DNA of 64,000 bases from an uncultured Bacilli bacterium (GTDB lineage: Bacteria > Bacillota_I > Bacilli_A > RF39 > UBA660): assembly GCA_947628565.1 (NCBI GenBank), contig CANRAH010000008.1, forward strand, positions 1 through 64,000, read 5' to 3'. The position numbers were made by a program, and so were the translations under genes. The notes below the pieces were generated by a model. That model saw nothing but the letters and a program-made list of their open reading frames with translations, did no database searches and was not told the DNA's origin. Below, piece after piece: positions 29,631 to 41,117 of the stretch; positions within the stretch are counted from its first letter, which is position 1, and each line of letters starts with the position of its first letter.

Positions 29631-29750
29631 AAGTATCCTCCTTATTCTTACCATTAAAATATAGCATATATATATGAATTAGTCAATTGGCGAAATAATA
29701 AAGTTAATTATAATGTAAATTATTCTTTACAAAAAAAGAGTTATAAACTC

Positions 29751-30911
29751 TTAGAAAATTATATTACCACCAATAATATTTTTTAAATATTTAAAATAAA
29801 GTTCAAATAAATTACATTTATCAACGTCTTTTTTTACAGTTAAATCTACTTCATTAATAACTTCATCATTATTTAGTACATACAATTTACCAACTATATC
29901 GCCAACTTTTAAAGGCACTTTTAAATCTTCCATTTTAATCTCATATGTTGGTGTTATCTCGCCATCTTTCTTTTTATACAAGATATTTACATCCTTAGAT
30001 GGTACAATTTCTATTTCATCTATTTTTGATTTAGATAATTCTATTTTTTTTACAACACTATTTTTAGATAACACTTTAGTTAATCCTACAGTTGCAAATC
30101 CATAATCAAGCATTGATGATACTTCATTATTTCTTGTTGAACTATCTGGCTCACCCATTACAGTTGCGATTACTCTCATACCATCTTTCTTCATAGTAGC
30201 TGTAAGGCAATATCCAGCATTAGCAGTATATCCTGTTTTAAGGCCATCAACACCTTCTTTAAATCTAACTAACTTATTTGTATTTACTAACCATATTTTT
30301 TTACTGGTTCCTTCTCTTAAATATGTTTCATATATCTTAGAATATTCTAATATTTTTTCATGGCGAACAAGTTCACGTGCGATATATGCCATATCATATG
30401 CACTTGAATAATGACCTTCTTCATCAAGTCCATGACAATTTTTGAAATTAGAGTCATTAAGTCCTAATTCTTTTAATTTATCATTCATCATTTTGACAAA
30501 ATTTTCTTCTGTACCAGCAATAGTTTCAGCAAGAGCAACAACAGCATCATTTCCACTTGCTATTGTTATTCCTTTAAGAAGATCATCAACACTCATTTTT
30601 TCTCCAGTTTCAAGAAGTATTTGCGATCCTCCCATACTAGATGCATTACTAGATACAGTTATCATTTGATCTAAAGTTATTACCTTTTTTTCAATAGCTT
30701 CCATAATCAACAGTAAACTCATCATTTTAGTCATACTTGCTGGTTCTAATTTTTCGTGAGAATTAAATTCATAAAGTATTTCACCCGTACTTTCTTCTAG
30801 CAAAATCGCACTTTTAGCATTTTTAGCAAGTATTGAATTTTCATTTTCTAAAGCACTCACTAAAGGAGTAAATAACGATAAACAAATTAAAAACAATAAA
30901 ATCTTCTTCAT
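29751..30911 (-). CDS. D-alanyl-D-alanine carboxypeptidase (penicillin-binding protein 5/6 type)
   Basis: EPASMTKMM (SxxK), SGND (SxN), DGLKTGYT (KTG); start likely MKKILLFLICLSLF. Confidence 0.93.
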   Translation of the reverse strand: MKKILLFLICLSLFTPLVSALENENSILAKNAKSAILLEESTGEILYEFNSHEKLEPASMTKMMSLLLIMEAIEKKVITLDQMITVSSNASSMGGSQILLETGEKMSVDDLLKGITIASGNDAVVALAETIAGTEENFVKMMNDKLKELGLNDSNFKNCHGLDEEGHYSSAYDMAYIARELVRHEKILEYSKIYETYLREGTSKKIWLVNTNKLVRFKEGVDGLKTGYTANAGYCLTATMKKDGMRVIATVMGEPDSSTRNNEVSSMLDYGFATVGLTKVLSKNSVVKKIELSKSKIDEIEIVPSKDVNILYKKKDGEITPTYEIKMEDLKVPLKVGDIVGKLYVLNNDEVINEVDLTVKKDVDKCNLFELYFKYLKNIIGGNIIF

Positions 30912-30987
30912 AAACACCTCTCTAATAAAGATTATGAATTTATTAAAAAAAAAGAATATTAATTTATTCTCTTTCACAAATTGTATA

Positions 30988-31016
30988 TTGAATTAATATT
31001 TTTAATATGATATAAT
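30988..31016 (+). promoter_or_regulatory. Predicted promoter TTGAAT-N17-TATAAT
   Basis: TTGAAT 30988-30993, TATAAT 31011-31016. Confidence 0.7.
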
Positions 31017-31073
31017 CAAATTAGGATAGAGTGTGGTTGTATGATGTTAGTTGTTTGCTTGAATTATTCTTTT

Positions 31074-31106
31074 AGGACATACTTGGGATAGTATGTCCTT
31101 TTTTTT
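31074..31106 (+). terminator. Intrinsic-terminator hairpin just upstream of the metallophosphoesterase pair SD
   Basis: AGGACATACT-TGGGAT-AGTATGTCCT (10 bp perfect) then T-tract, directly followed by GGAGGTG. Confidence 0.85.
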
Positions 31107-31116
31107 GGAGGTGTTT

Positions 31117-32088
31117 ATGGAAAAAGAGTTGCTTGAAAAATTAAAAACGTTATCTACAAAGGGAATTAGCTTATCAAAACTGTGCAAAAGTTTAAAATTA
31201 AATGAATATGAAATATTAGCCTTAACTAGAGAATTAAAAAATGAAGGATTAAATATAATATCTAAAAAGTTCGATGATGATATTTATATTATCAATCAAG
31301 GTGAAGTTGGAATAAAAGATGATCTGACTCTCAATACAAATAATGAAGATTTTAAATTTGTTGCAATTTCGGATACTAGATTTGGTTCAAAAGATCAACA
31401 ATTATCAATATTAAATGATATTTATTTAAAAGCATATAAATTAGGATATCCAAACGTATTACATTGTGGGAATATATCTGAAGGAATATACCCTATTTCA
31501 AATATTTATGCAGATACTACATTCATAAACAACACACAAGATCAAATCAATTATATTGTTAATAACTATCCCAAAGTTGATTCGATTAATACATATTTTA
31601 TAACTGGAAATAAAGATGAGAAACACTTGATAAGTAACAAAATTAATATTGGAAAAAGAATTAATGCATTAAGAAGTGATATGATATATCTTGGAAATAA
31701 TTCTTGCACTATTAATATTAATAATGCTAAAATTCTAATTATTAGTTCAAAACTTTCTAAAACTTATACAGTATCATATAGAACACAACAACAAATAGAT
31801 TCAATTAGAAGTGAAGATAAACCAGATATATTACTTTATGGTGGGCTTTTACAAATGGAAAAATTTGTATATAGAAATATTTTTTGCTTATCGATACCTA
31901 GTGTATGCGCAACAACTAAAGAAATGAGTGATAAAAGATATTCTAACACTATTGCTGCTTGGTATATCACACTTAAATTTAATTTAAAAGGTAAAGTAAG
32001 TCTCATTAAAGCATTAAATTCAGTTTATTATGTTTCAAATAAACAAGATTATAATAAAAGTAAAGTATTAAGGATTAAAAAGGATTGA
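31117..32088 (+). CDS. Metallophosphoesterase-like protein, catalytic motifs degenerate
   Basis: SD GGAGGTG before ATG 31117; VAISDTRFGS, LHCGNISEG, ITGNKDEKH, LLYGGLLQ where the paralog has D-x-H, GD, GSHDE-H, GHYH. Confidence 0.75.
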   Translation: MEKELLEKLKTLSTKGISLSKLCKSLKLNEYEILALTRELKNEGLNIISKKFDDDIYIINQGEVGIKDDLTLNTNNEDFKFVAISDTRFGSKDQQLSILNDIYLKAYKLGYPNVLHCGNISEGIYPISNIYADTTFINNTQDQINYIVNNYPKVDSINTYFITGNKDEKHLISNKINIGKRINALRSDMIYLGNNSCTININNAKILIISSKLSKTYTVSYRTQQQIDSIRSEDKPDILLYGGLLQMEKFVYRNIFCLSIPSVCATTKEMSDKRYSNTIAAWYITLKFNLKGKVSLIKALNSVYYVSNKQDYNKSKVLRIKKD

Positions 32089-32092
32089 TTTT

Positions 32093-33091
32093 ATGAATGA
32101 AAAAATAGATATTGAATTTGCTAATAAAATATACAAATATATAAAAAATAATATGTCAATTGAAACATTTATGCAAAAATTTAACATTAATTATAATGAA
32201 CTAATGGGTATTTTAGAGCTCTTAAGTATTTATGGTAAAGATGTAAGTTTAATGCGAGTTGATGATACCGTTGTATTTAAAAAAAGTTCACCTAAAAAAA
32301 TAAATTCAAATATAAATAAAAGACTACCAGATGAATTAATTCATACACAATTAGCAGTTGTATCAGATACTCATTTTGGAAATATACATCAACAACTTCA
32401 TTTATTAAATTTAGTATATTTGGAAGCATATAAAAGAGGAATTGATACAGTTTTACACTGTGGTGATTTAGTTGATGGAAACTATACAAATAGACCGGAA
32501 CAGCCAAGACAACAATTTTTGCACGGTTTTGATGAACAAGTTGGATATGTTGTTGATATGTATCCAAAAGTAAAAGGTATAACTACTAAATACATATTAG
32601 GTAGTCACGATGAATCACACTACAAAAATGGTCAGTCAACTGTATCAAAATGGGTATCCCAATGTAGACCTGATATGATTTATTTGGGACAGGATCATGG
32701 AAAAATAAACATTAATGGAATTAAATTAGTGTTAGATCACCCTGGAGATGGAAGTGCGCAAAGTTTATCATACAAGCCTCAAAAAAGAATAGAAATATTA
32801 GAATCTGGATATAAACCTAAAGTATTACTTATTGGTCATTATCATAAAAGTTATTACTTCATATATAGAAATGTTCATTGTATTGAAGTTGGAGCATTAT
32901 GTGATAAAACACAGTTTCAGCAAAAAAAAGGTTTATCAAACATAATGGGTGCATATTTTCTAGATATATATTCAGATAAATTAGGTAATATTGAATATTT
33001 TGAAGCAGAAGAAATTCCATTTGGAAATGAAGATATATGGGATGAAGCTTTTAAAGATAAAAAGAAAGTAAAAAAGTTAGTTATTAACTAA
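32093..33091 (+). CDS. Metallophosphoesterase with N-terminal HTH-like region
   Basis: VSDTHFGN, LHCGDLVDG, LGSHDESH, DHPGDG, LIGHYHK. Confidence 0.85.
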   Translation: MNEKIDIEFANKIYKYIKNNMSIETFMQKFNINYNELMGILELLSIYGKDVSLMRVDDTVVFKKSSPKKINSNINKRLPDELIHTQLAVVSDTHFGNIHQQLHLLNLVYLEAYKRGIDTVLHCGDLVDGNYTNRPEQPRQQFLHGFDEQVGYVVDMYPKVKGITTKYILGSHDESHYKNGQSTVSKWVSQCRPDMIYLGQDHGKININGIKLVLDHPGDGSAQSLSYKPQKRIEILESGYKPKVLLIGHYHKSYYFIYRNVHCIEVGALCDKTQFQQKKGLSNIMGAYFLDIYSDKLGNIEYFEAEEIPFGNEDIWDEAFKDKKKVKKLVIN

Positions 33092-33140
33092 TTTTTTTTA
33101 TATTTTATCACATAATAGTAATGTGTAAGTTTTGTGAATT

Positions 33141-33167
33141 TTAGCACTCAACTATTGACAGTGCTAA
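33141..33167. promoter_or_regulatory. CIRCE-like HrcA operator
   Basis: TTAGCACTC-N9-CAGTGCTAA (consensus TTAGCACTC-N9-GAGTGCTAA, one mismatch). Confidence 0.88.
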
Positions 33168-33183
33168 AATTACGTGCTATAAT
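33155..33183 (+). promoter_or_regulatory. hsp20 promoter, perfect consensus TTGACA-N17-TATAAT
   Basis: TTGACA 33155-33160; TATAAT 33178-33183. Confidence 0.9.
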
Positions 33184-33246
33184 GAAAATGTAAAAATGAT
33201 TGGAAACGTTTTTACACGGATACACAAGTTTAAGGAGGGATATATT

Positions 33247-33657
33247 ATGTTTCCAAAATTAACAAAATTTGATGTTCTAGATGATGTGTTTAATGATTCA
33301 TTTTTTACAAAAAGAGAAAGTAGTATCATGAAAACAGACATTATAGAGAAAGGAAATAATTACATATTGAAAATAGATCTTCCTGGATATAAAAAAGAAG
33401 ATATAAAACTTGAACTTAAAGATGACTATTTAACTATTAGCGCAACTTTAAGTAGTTCTGAAGATGATTCCAATGAAAAAGAAAATTACATACATAAAGA
33501 AAGATTCTATGGAAAATGTTCACGTACATTTTATGTAGGTAATATAAGTGAAGAAGATATTAAAGCATCATTTAAAGATGGTATATTAAATATTACTTTC
33601 CCTAAAGAAAAATCATTAGATGAAACAGCTAAAAAATATATTGAAATTAGTGATTAG
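33247..33657 (+). CDS. Hsp20/alpha-crystallin small heat shock protein
   Basis: DLPGYKKEDIKLELKDDYLTISA...; GILNITFPK; SD AAGGAGGG before ATG 33247. Confidence 0.95.
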   Translation: MFPKLTKFDVLDDVFNDSFFTKRESSIMKTDIIEKGNNYILKIDLPGYKKEDIKLELKDDYLTISATLSSSEDDSNEKENYIHKERFYGKCSRTFYVGNISEEDIKASFKDGILNITFPKEKSLDETAKKYIEISD

Positions 33658-33679
33658 AAGCAATTGCTTCTTTTTTTTT
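33656..33679 (+). terminator. hsp20 terminator
   Basis: AGAAGCAATTGCTTCTTTTTTTT. Confidence 0.85.
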
Positions 33680-33695
33680 ATAAAAAAACATTAGG

Positions 33696-34160
33696 CTACT
33701 TACAAGTTGCACCTAATGAATTATAAACAGTTAATAATCCTGCTATTGAAATCTTATTATCAGAATTGACACAATCTTTAATATCAATATGATCATCTAA
33801 ATATTTATCAATATCTATTTTATTATAATCGATTTCAGTTTTTGATACTAATTTATTATTATCATTTGTTATACTATTTTTGTATCCGCCATAATTTTCA
33901 TTAGCATCATCGTATGTCTTATTTAATGTTTCTTCAAAGTAAGATAAAACTTGATCATCATCAGATGTGATAACCTCTGTCAAAATTACTTTATCTACAA
34001 CATCATCATTCCCAAATATTTCATATGTTGTATCAAGTTTATATCCTTTTTCAAGATCCGTAGATGTTAAACTACAAGTTTTATTAACCTTAGTACCACC
34101 ACATCCAGAAATAAGAAAAAAAGCCAAAAGTAAAGAAACCGATGTGATTATTTTTTTCAT
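33696..34160 (-). CDS. Predicted lipoprotein
   Basis: Lipobox LLAFFLISGCGG. Confidence 0.75.
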   Translation of the reverse strand: MKKIITSVSLLLAFFLISGCGGTKVNKTCSLTSTDLEKGYKLDTTYEIFGNDDVVDKVILTEVITSDDDQVLSYFEETLNKTYDDANENYGGYKNSITNDNNKLVSKTEIDYNKIDIDKYLDDHIDIKDCVNSDNKISIAGLLTVYNSLGATCK

Positions 34161-34195
34161 AAACTCTCATTCCCTTCTATTTAAAATAAATTCGA

Positions 34196-34924
34196 TTATA
34201 TTTGAAAATTATCACTAAATAATTTTTCTAATTTTTTAACTTCATCAACATTTGCTTCTTCTGCATTTAGTCTATACTTAATATTTAATTTTCTATATTT
34301 TTCTATGCCCATTTTATGATATGGTAATAATTCAACTTTTTCAATATTTTTAAATTGTTTTAAATATTCTTTCAATTTATTTATATATTCATAATTATCA
34401 TTAATACCAGGTATAATTACTTGTCTTATCCAAACTTTATTATTACTTTTGTTTAATTCGTTTAGGAAATAGTTAAACATATCCATACTTTTTCCTGTCA
34501 TTTTTTTATATTTTTTTTCTGTTATAGCTTTTATATCTAAAATAACTAAATCTGTATATTTAAGTATTTCTTTTAAATATCTTTTATTATACGCTGTTCC
34601 AGATGTATCCAAACAAGTATGTATACCACTTTTTTTGCATAATTTTAACATATCAAGTAAAAATTCGGACTGCATAAGAGGTTCTCCACCAGAAAATGTT
34701 ACTCCCCCACCACTTTCTATATATGGTCTATATTTTCTTATCTCATCGACTATCTGCTTCGATGACATATAATTATTTGATTTTTTTTCCCAAGTATCTG
34801 GATTATGGCAAAATAAACATCTAAGCATACATCCTTGCATAAAAACTACTATTCTTATACCTGGACCATCAACTAATCCCATAGTTTCTATAGAATGTAT
34901 ATACCCAAATTTATATTCTTTCAT
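34196..34924 (-). CDS. pflA: Pyruvate formate-lyase activating enzyme
   Basis: Radical [17 protein letters not shown]; adjacent pflB. Confidence 0.95.
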   Translation of the reverse strand: MKEYKFGYIHSIETMGLVDGPGIRIVVFMQGCMLRCLFCHNPDTWEKKSNNYMSSKQIVDEIRKYRPYIESGGGVTFSGGEPLMQSEFLLDMLKLCKKSGIHTCLDTSGTAYNKRYLKEILKYTDLVILDIKAITEKKYKKMTGKSMDMFNYFLNELNKSNNKVWIRQVIIPGINDNYEYINKLKEYLKQFKNIEKVELLPYHKMGIEKYRKLNIKYRLNAEEANVDEVKKLEKLFSDNFQI

Positions 34925-37130
34925 GATATGTCCTTGCTAATATTTCTTCCTTTTGTTCACGAGTTAAGCTATTAAAATTAACTGCATAACCAGAAACTCT
35001 TATAGTTAAATTTGGATATTTGCTAGGATTATTCATAGCATCAATAAGTAAACTTTTATTTAAAACATTTACATTCAAATGATGTCCACCACTTTTAAAA
35101 TATCCATCAAGCAAATTTACTAGATTTGTAGCCCTTACATCTTCACTACCAAGTGCCTCAGGTGAAATTGAGAATGTATTTGATACACCATCAAGACAAC
35201 AATCCTTATAAGGAATCTTTGCAACTGATGAAAGTGACGCAAGCGCTCCCATTTTATCAGCACCATGTGATGGATTAGCACCTGGTGCAAATGGCATTTT
35301 TGCTTTTCTTCCATCAGGAGTTTCTCCCGTATGTTTACCATACACTACATTAGATGTAATTGTAAGTATTGAAAGTGTTGGAATTGCATTTTTATATAAA
35401 TTATATTTTTTTAATTCTCTATATACTCTTTTCGCCAAATTAACAGCTATCAAATCTACATTATCGTTATTATTTCCATATTTTGGAAAATCAAGTTCAG
35501 CATCAAAAGATTGTGTTATCCCTCTTTCATCTCTTTTAACTCTAACTCTTCCATATTGGATTGCTGAAAAAGAATCGACTATTGTTGAAAAGCCTGCCAA
35601 TCCAAAAGCCATTAAATACTCTGGATTTGTATCTAAAAACGCCATCTGACTGCTTTCATATGCATATTTATCATGCATATAATGAATTATATTCAAAGCA
35701 TCAACATATATTTTTACAGTTTTTCTTAATACTTTATCAAACTGTTTTAAAACATCATCGATATTTAAATATTCTCCTTCTATTTCATCAATTCCATCTA
35801 TTACAACGTCTCCAGTAATTTCATCTCTACCACCATTTAAAGCATATAAAAGTACTTTAGGATAATTTATTCTAGCTCCAAAAAATTGTGTTTGATGTCC
35901 TAAGGCAAGTGCAGAAACGCAACAACTAATCGCATAATCATTTCCATATATTGGGCGCATTAAGTCATCATTTTCAAATTGTAGTGCGTGTGTTTTTATC
36001 GACATTGAAGAAGCAAATTTTTTGAAATTTTCAGGTAAATTTTTACTCCATAAAATAGTTAAGTTTGGCTCTTCAGCAGGACCCATATTATTTAATGAAT
36101 TTAAAATACGAAAAGATGTTTTAGTTACGCAAGAATGTGTATCATCGATCATTCCTCCAATTGATTCAGTGACCCAAGTAGGATCCCCTGCAAATAATTC
36201 ATTATATTCTGGCGTTCTTAAATGTCTTACCAATCTTAATTTAATTACAAATTGATCGATTAATTCCTGTGCCTCTTCCTCTGTTAAAATACCTCTTTTG
36301 ATATCTCTTTCAATATATATATCAAAGAATGCTGTATTTCTACCAATACTTGTTGCTGCACCATTATTTTGTTTTATTGCAGCTAAATATGCAAAATATG
36401 TAAATTGTATTGCTTCACGTGCATTAACTGCACTTTTTGATACATCTACACCATATCTAGATGCCATCTTTTTAATTAATTCTAATGCTTTTATCTGCTC
36501 AGATATCTCTTCTCTTAGTCTGATAGTTTCCTCATTTATATTCGTAATTTTACTTAAATCTAGTTTTTTTTGCTCGATTAAATAATCAGCTCCATATAAA
36601 GCCAAACGCCTATAGTCTCCTATTATTCTACCTCTTCCATAAGCATCAGGTAAACCTGTTATTAAATGATTATGACGAGCTAATTTTATCTCAGGAGTAT
36701 ACGCATCAAATACACCATCATTATGAGTTTTTCTAAATTCTCTAAATCTAGTTTCTAACTCTTTATCCAAATGGTAACCATAAGCATCTAATGCTTGTTT
36801 CACCATTCTTAGTCCACCGTAAGGATTTACTATTCTTTTTAATGGTTCATCAGTTTGAAGACCTACTATTACTTCATTTGATTTATCTATATAGCCTACT
36901 TCAAAATTATCAATACCACTCATTATAAATGTTTCAACATCAAGTACTCCACTAATAGCTTCCTTACTTAATAATTTTTTACATTTATTCCATACTTTGT
37001 ATGTTTTTTTAGATATTCCTTTAAGAAATTTTTCATCTCCTAAATATTCTTCTATATTACTTAAAATAAAATCATTAACATCTATATTTTTTTGCCATTT
37101 ACTCCCCTTAAAATTTTCCCATGCTTCCAT
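34911..37130 (-). CDS. pflB: Formate C-acetyltransferase
   Basis: [12 protein letters not shown] catalytic CC; C-terminal glycyl loop RVSGYAVNF. Confidence 0.96.
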   Translation of the reverse strand: MEAWENFKGSKWQKNIDVNDFILSNIEEYLGDEKFLKGISKKTYKVWNKCKKLLSKEAISGVLDVETFIMSGIDNFEVGYIDKSNEVIVGLQTDEPLKRIVNPYGGLRMVKQALDAYGYHLDKELETRFREFRKTHNDGVFDAYTPEIKLARHNHLITGLPDAYGRGRIIGDYRRLALYGADYLIEQKKLDLSKITNINEETIRLREEISEQIKALELIKKMASRYGVDVSKSAVNAREAIQFTYFAYLAAIKQNNGAATSIGRNTAFFDIYIERDIKRGILTEEEAQELIDQFVIKLRLVRHLRTPEYNELFAGDPTWVTESIGGMIDDTHSCVTKTSFRILNSLNNMGPAEEPNLTILWSKNLPENFKKFASSMSIKTHALQFENDDLMRPIYGNDYAISCCVSALALGHQTQFFGARINYPKVLLYALNGGRDEITGDVVIDGIDEIEGEYLNIDDVLKQFDKVLRKTVKIYVDALNIIHYMHDKYAYESSQMAFLDTNPEYLMAFGLAGFSTIVDSFSAIQYGRVRVKRDERGITQSFDAELDFPKYGNNNDNVDLIAVNLAKRVYRELKKYNLYKNAIPTLSILTITSNVVYGKHTGETPDGRKAKMPFAPGANPSHGADKMGALASLSSVAKIPYKDCCLDGVSNTFSISPEALGSEDVRATNLVNLLDGYFKSGGHHLNVNVLNKSLLIDAMNNPSKYPNLTIRVSGYAVNFNSLTREQKEEILARTYHERI

Positions 37131-37132
37131 TT

Positions 37133-39200
<2,068 letters not shown>

Positions 39201-39215
39201 TTTAATATTCATATA

Positions 39216-39262
39216 TAGCGTAGCAGGAGAGATTTAAACTCTCGCGACAGTTACCATCCTAC
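39216..39262 (-). pseudogene. Decayed copy of the 3' half of tRNA-Ser
   Basis: 42 of 48 aligned positions match 41118-41165 of the intact tRNA-Ser (5 substitutions, 1 gap), including exact 19-mer AACTCTCGCGACAGTTACC; acceptor end and T-loop mutated. Confidence 0.85.
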
Positions 39263-39426
39263 AGTAACCCTAACTAAATTTTACCACCATTTTTTATATC
39301 ATAACCCCTTTGTTTTGCCTTTATTTATAAACTTTTCACAAAGTATTATATCATCAATTTACATTTTTTTGTTAAAACCACTGAAAAATAGTCAAAATAT
39401 AGTATAATTATAATGGAGATGATGTT

Positions 39427-39861
39427 ATGAAGTTATACGAAAGTAATAATTGGACAATAGAATTCTATGAAAATTGTCAAGAGTTTGTAGGTCAATGTGG
39501 TATATATAGTTCAAAAAAGTCTTTAAGTGATCTAACAAGTGAAGAATGGGTTGAATTAGGAGCAATCGAAAAAGAATTAGAAAGAGTTTGTAAAAAAATA
39601 TTTGATACAACTATGTTTAATTTTACTTGTCTTATGAATAATGCTTACAGAGATGAAGAAACACCTTTTGTCCATTTTCATTTTTTCCCTAGATATAAGA
39701 AAAAGGTTAATATTTTAGGTAAAAATTATGAAGACGTGCATTTTGGCTTTAATTTTTGGAAATGGGCAAATACGGAAGAAAGGCAAAAAGACATCTTCAC
39801 TCAAGAAGAAAGATTAAAAATATTTGAAATGATGAAACAAGAATTTAATTTAGAGGTATAG
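39427..39861 (+). CDS. HIT-like family protein
   Basis: PFVHFHFFPRY, similar to HIT H-x-H-x-x-P motif; cysteine/glycine-containing N-term. Confidence 0.6.
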   Translation: MKLYESNNWTIEFYENCQEFVGQCGIYSSKKSLSDLTSEEWVELGAIEKELERVCKKIFDTTMFNFTCLMNNAYRDEETPFVHFHFFPRYKKKVNILGKNYEDVHFGFNFWKWANTEERQKDIFTQEERLKIFEMMKQEFNLEV

Positions 39862-39864
39862 GTA

Positions 39865-40653
39865 ATGAAAAAAGAACAAATTATAAATTTTACTAAATCA
39901 CTTGTTAAGGCACTTTCAAAAACTAACCCTCAACTTTCAAAAGATTTTCAAAACAAACCAGGTATTAAAGCAAATAAGGTTGAATATGTGTATTATCTTC
40001 ATGGAACGGCAAATCAAAGCCCAGAAACATTAGAAGATATTTTCAACAATGGTCTAATTTTAGAAGGAGATACAGCACTTCGCTTACACTCGACACTAGC
40101 ACCAATTAGTAAAGAAGAAATACAAACACGAGGCTTAGAAGATATAATGCAGTCTTATTCACAACTAGAAGATTTTAATTCAGTATTTCTAATTAAAATA
40201 CCAAAGGAATATTTGTCTTGTAAGGCTCATAAAGATGGTAGTATTGATATACCTATGCCTTTATGGAAAAATACTGGTAATGGCAATAGTGTTTTAACTC
40301 CACATTTAATTCAAGGTGTATATAACAAACATATTAATCTAGGTATTACAAATCCAAATTATTGTCCTTTGTATGATCCAAATGGTATGGCCTATTCGTG
40401 GGAGCAATTTAATATTTTTGCCTCTTATGATAGAACTGATTTAATGTGTGAGTATAAACAAAGACAACTAACTACTTTCTCACAACAATATACAACTGAT
40501 ATTGCTAACGGAACATTTAATAAAGTAATGCAGTATTACCAAAGTAAATTTGGGCAATTACCACAACCCCAATTATTCAATAGTAGTAATTATAAAATGT
40601 TATTAGAACAAGCATTAAGGCAAGATAACTCTTCAAATAAACATAATAGATGA
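39865..40653 (+). CDS. Hypothetical protein, possibly ADP-ribosyltransferase-like
   Basis: YYLHGTANQSPETLEDIFNNGLI resembles ART/PARP HGT...NGL; 3 bp downstream of HIT-like gene. Confidence 0.5.
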   Translation: MKKEQIINFTKSLVKALSKTNPQLSKDFQNKPGIKANKVEYVYYLHGTANQSPETLEDIFNNGLILEGDTALRLHSTLAPISKEEIQTRGLEDIMQSYSQLEDFNSVFLIKIPKEYLSCKAHKDGSIDIPMPLWKNTGNGNSVLTPHLIQGVYNKHINLGITNPNYCPLYDPNGMAYSWEQFNIFASYDRTDLMCEYKQRQLTTFSQQYTTDIANGTFNKVMQYYQSKFGQLPQPQLFNSSNYKMLLEQALRQDNSSNKHNR

Positions 40654-40877
40654 TATAAGTGTATAGCAATTGCTATATGCTTTTTTATACAAAATTTATC
40701 TATTAACTCTAACTTATGTTTTTCTAGCATTTTTATTTCTCTCTTACTTAGTTCTTCATTTCCTATCATTTGTTGTATTGCTAACATCTCAAATATGGTT
40801 TCTTTCATTTCTTCTTCAATTATAAACTCTAAATCTTTAATAAGCTCTAGTCTTTCATCAATATCTCTTGAACTCAT
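40590..40877 (-). CDS. Small hypothetical protein, convergently overlapping the cassette
   Basis: 95-aa ORF; N-terminal two-thirds looks coding (charged helical), C-term reads antisense of terminator and upstream gene. Confidence 0.4.
   Translation of the reverse strand: MSSRDIDERLELIKDLEFIIEEEMKETIFEMLAIQQMIGNEELSKREIKMLEKHKLELIDKFCIKKHIAIAIHLYHLLCLFEELSCLNACSNNIL
40660..40690 (+). terminator. Terminator of the HIT/ART-like cassette
   Basis: TATAGCAATTGCTATATGCTTTTTT. Confidence 0.7.
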
Positions 40878-41117
40878 ATTTACTCATTTTTTCTATATTT
40901 TTAATATTTATTGCCACTTTTTTAATACTCTAATCTTATACCCTTTATTTTACTAGTAATAAGCCTTAAAAAAAGTTGCCAAAAAGTATGATGATTTTTA
41001 TAACTTTGTGATAATTCCATAAAATTAAGAAAAAAGAGTTTTTTATTGGTTGCCATAAAATCGTATAAAAAAAGCCTTAAATTTCATTAAAGGAAATCAA
41101 GACTTCTACTTTTAAAA

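Noticed and set aside
39216-39262. Second functional tRNA-Ser
   Set aside because: Only the 3' half aligns; the T-loop is TTTAAA and the acceptor/CCA end is mutated; no 5' half found upstream.
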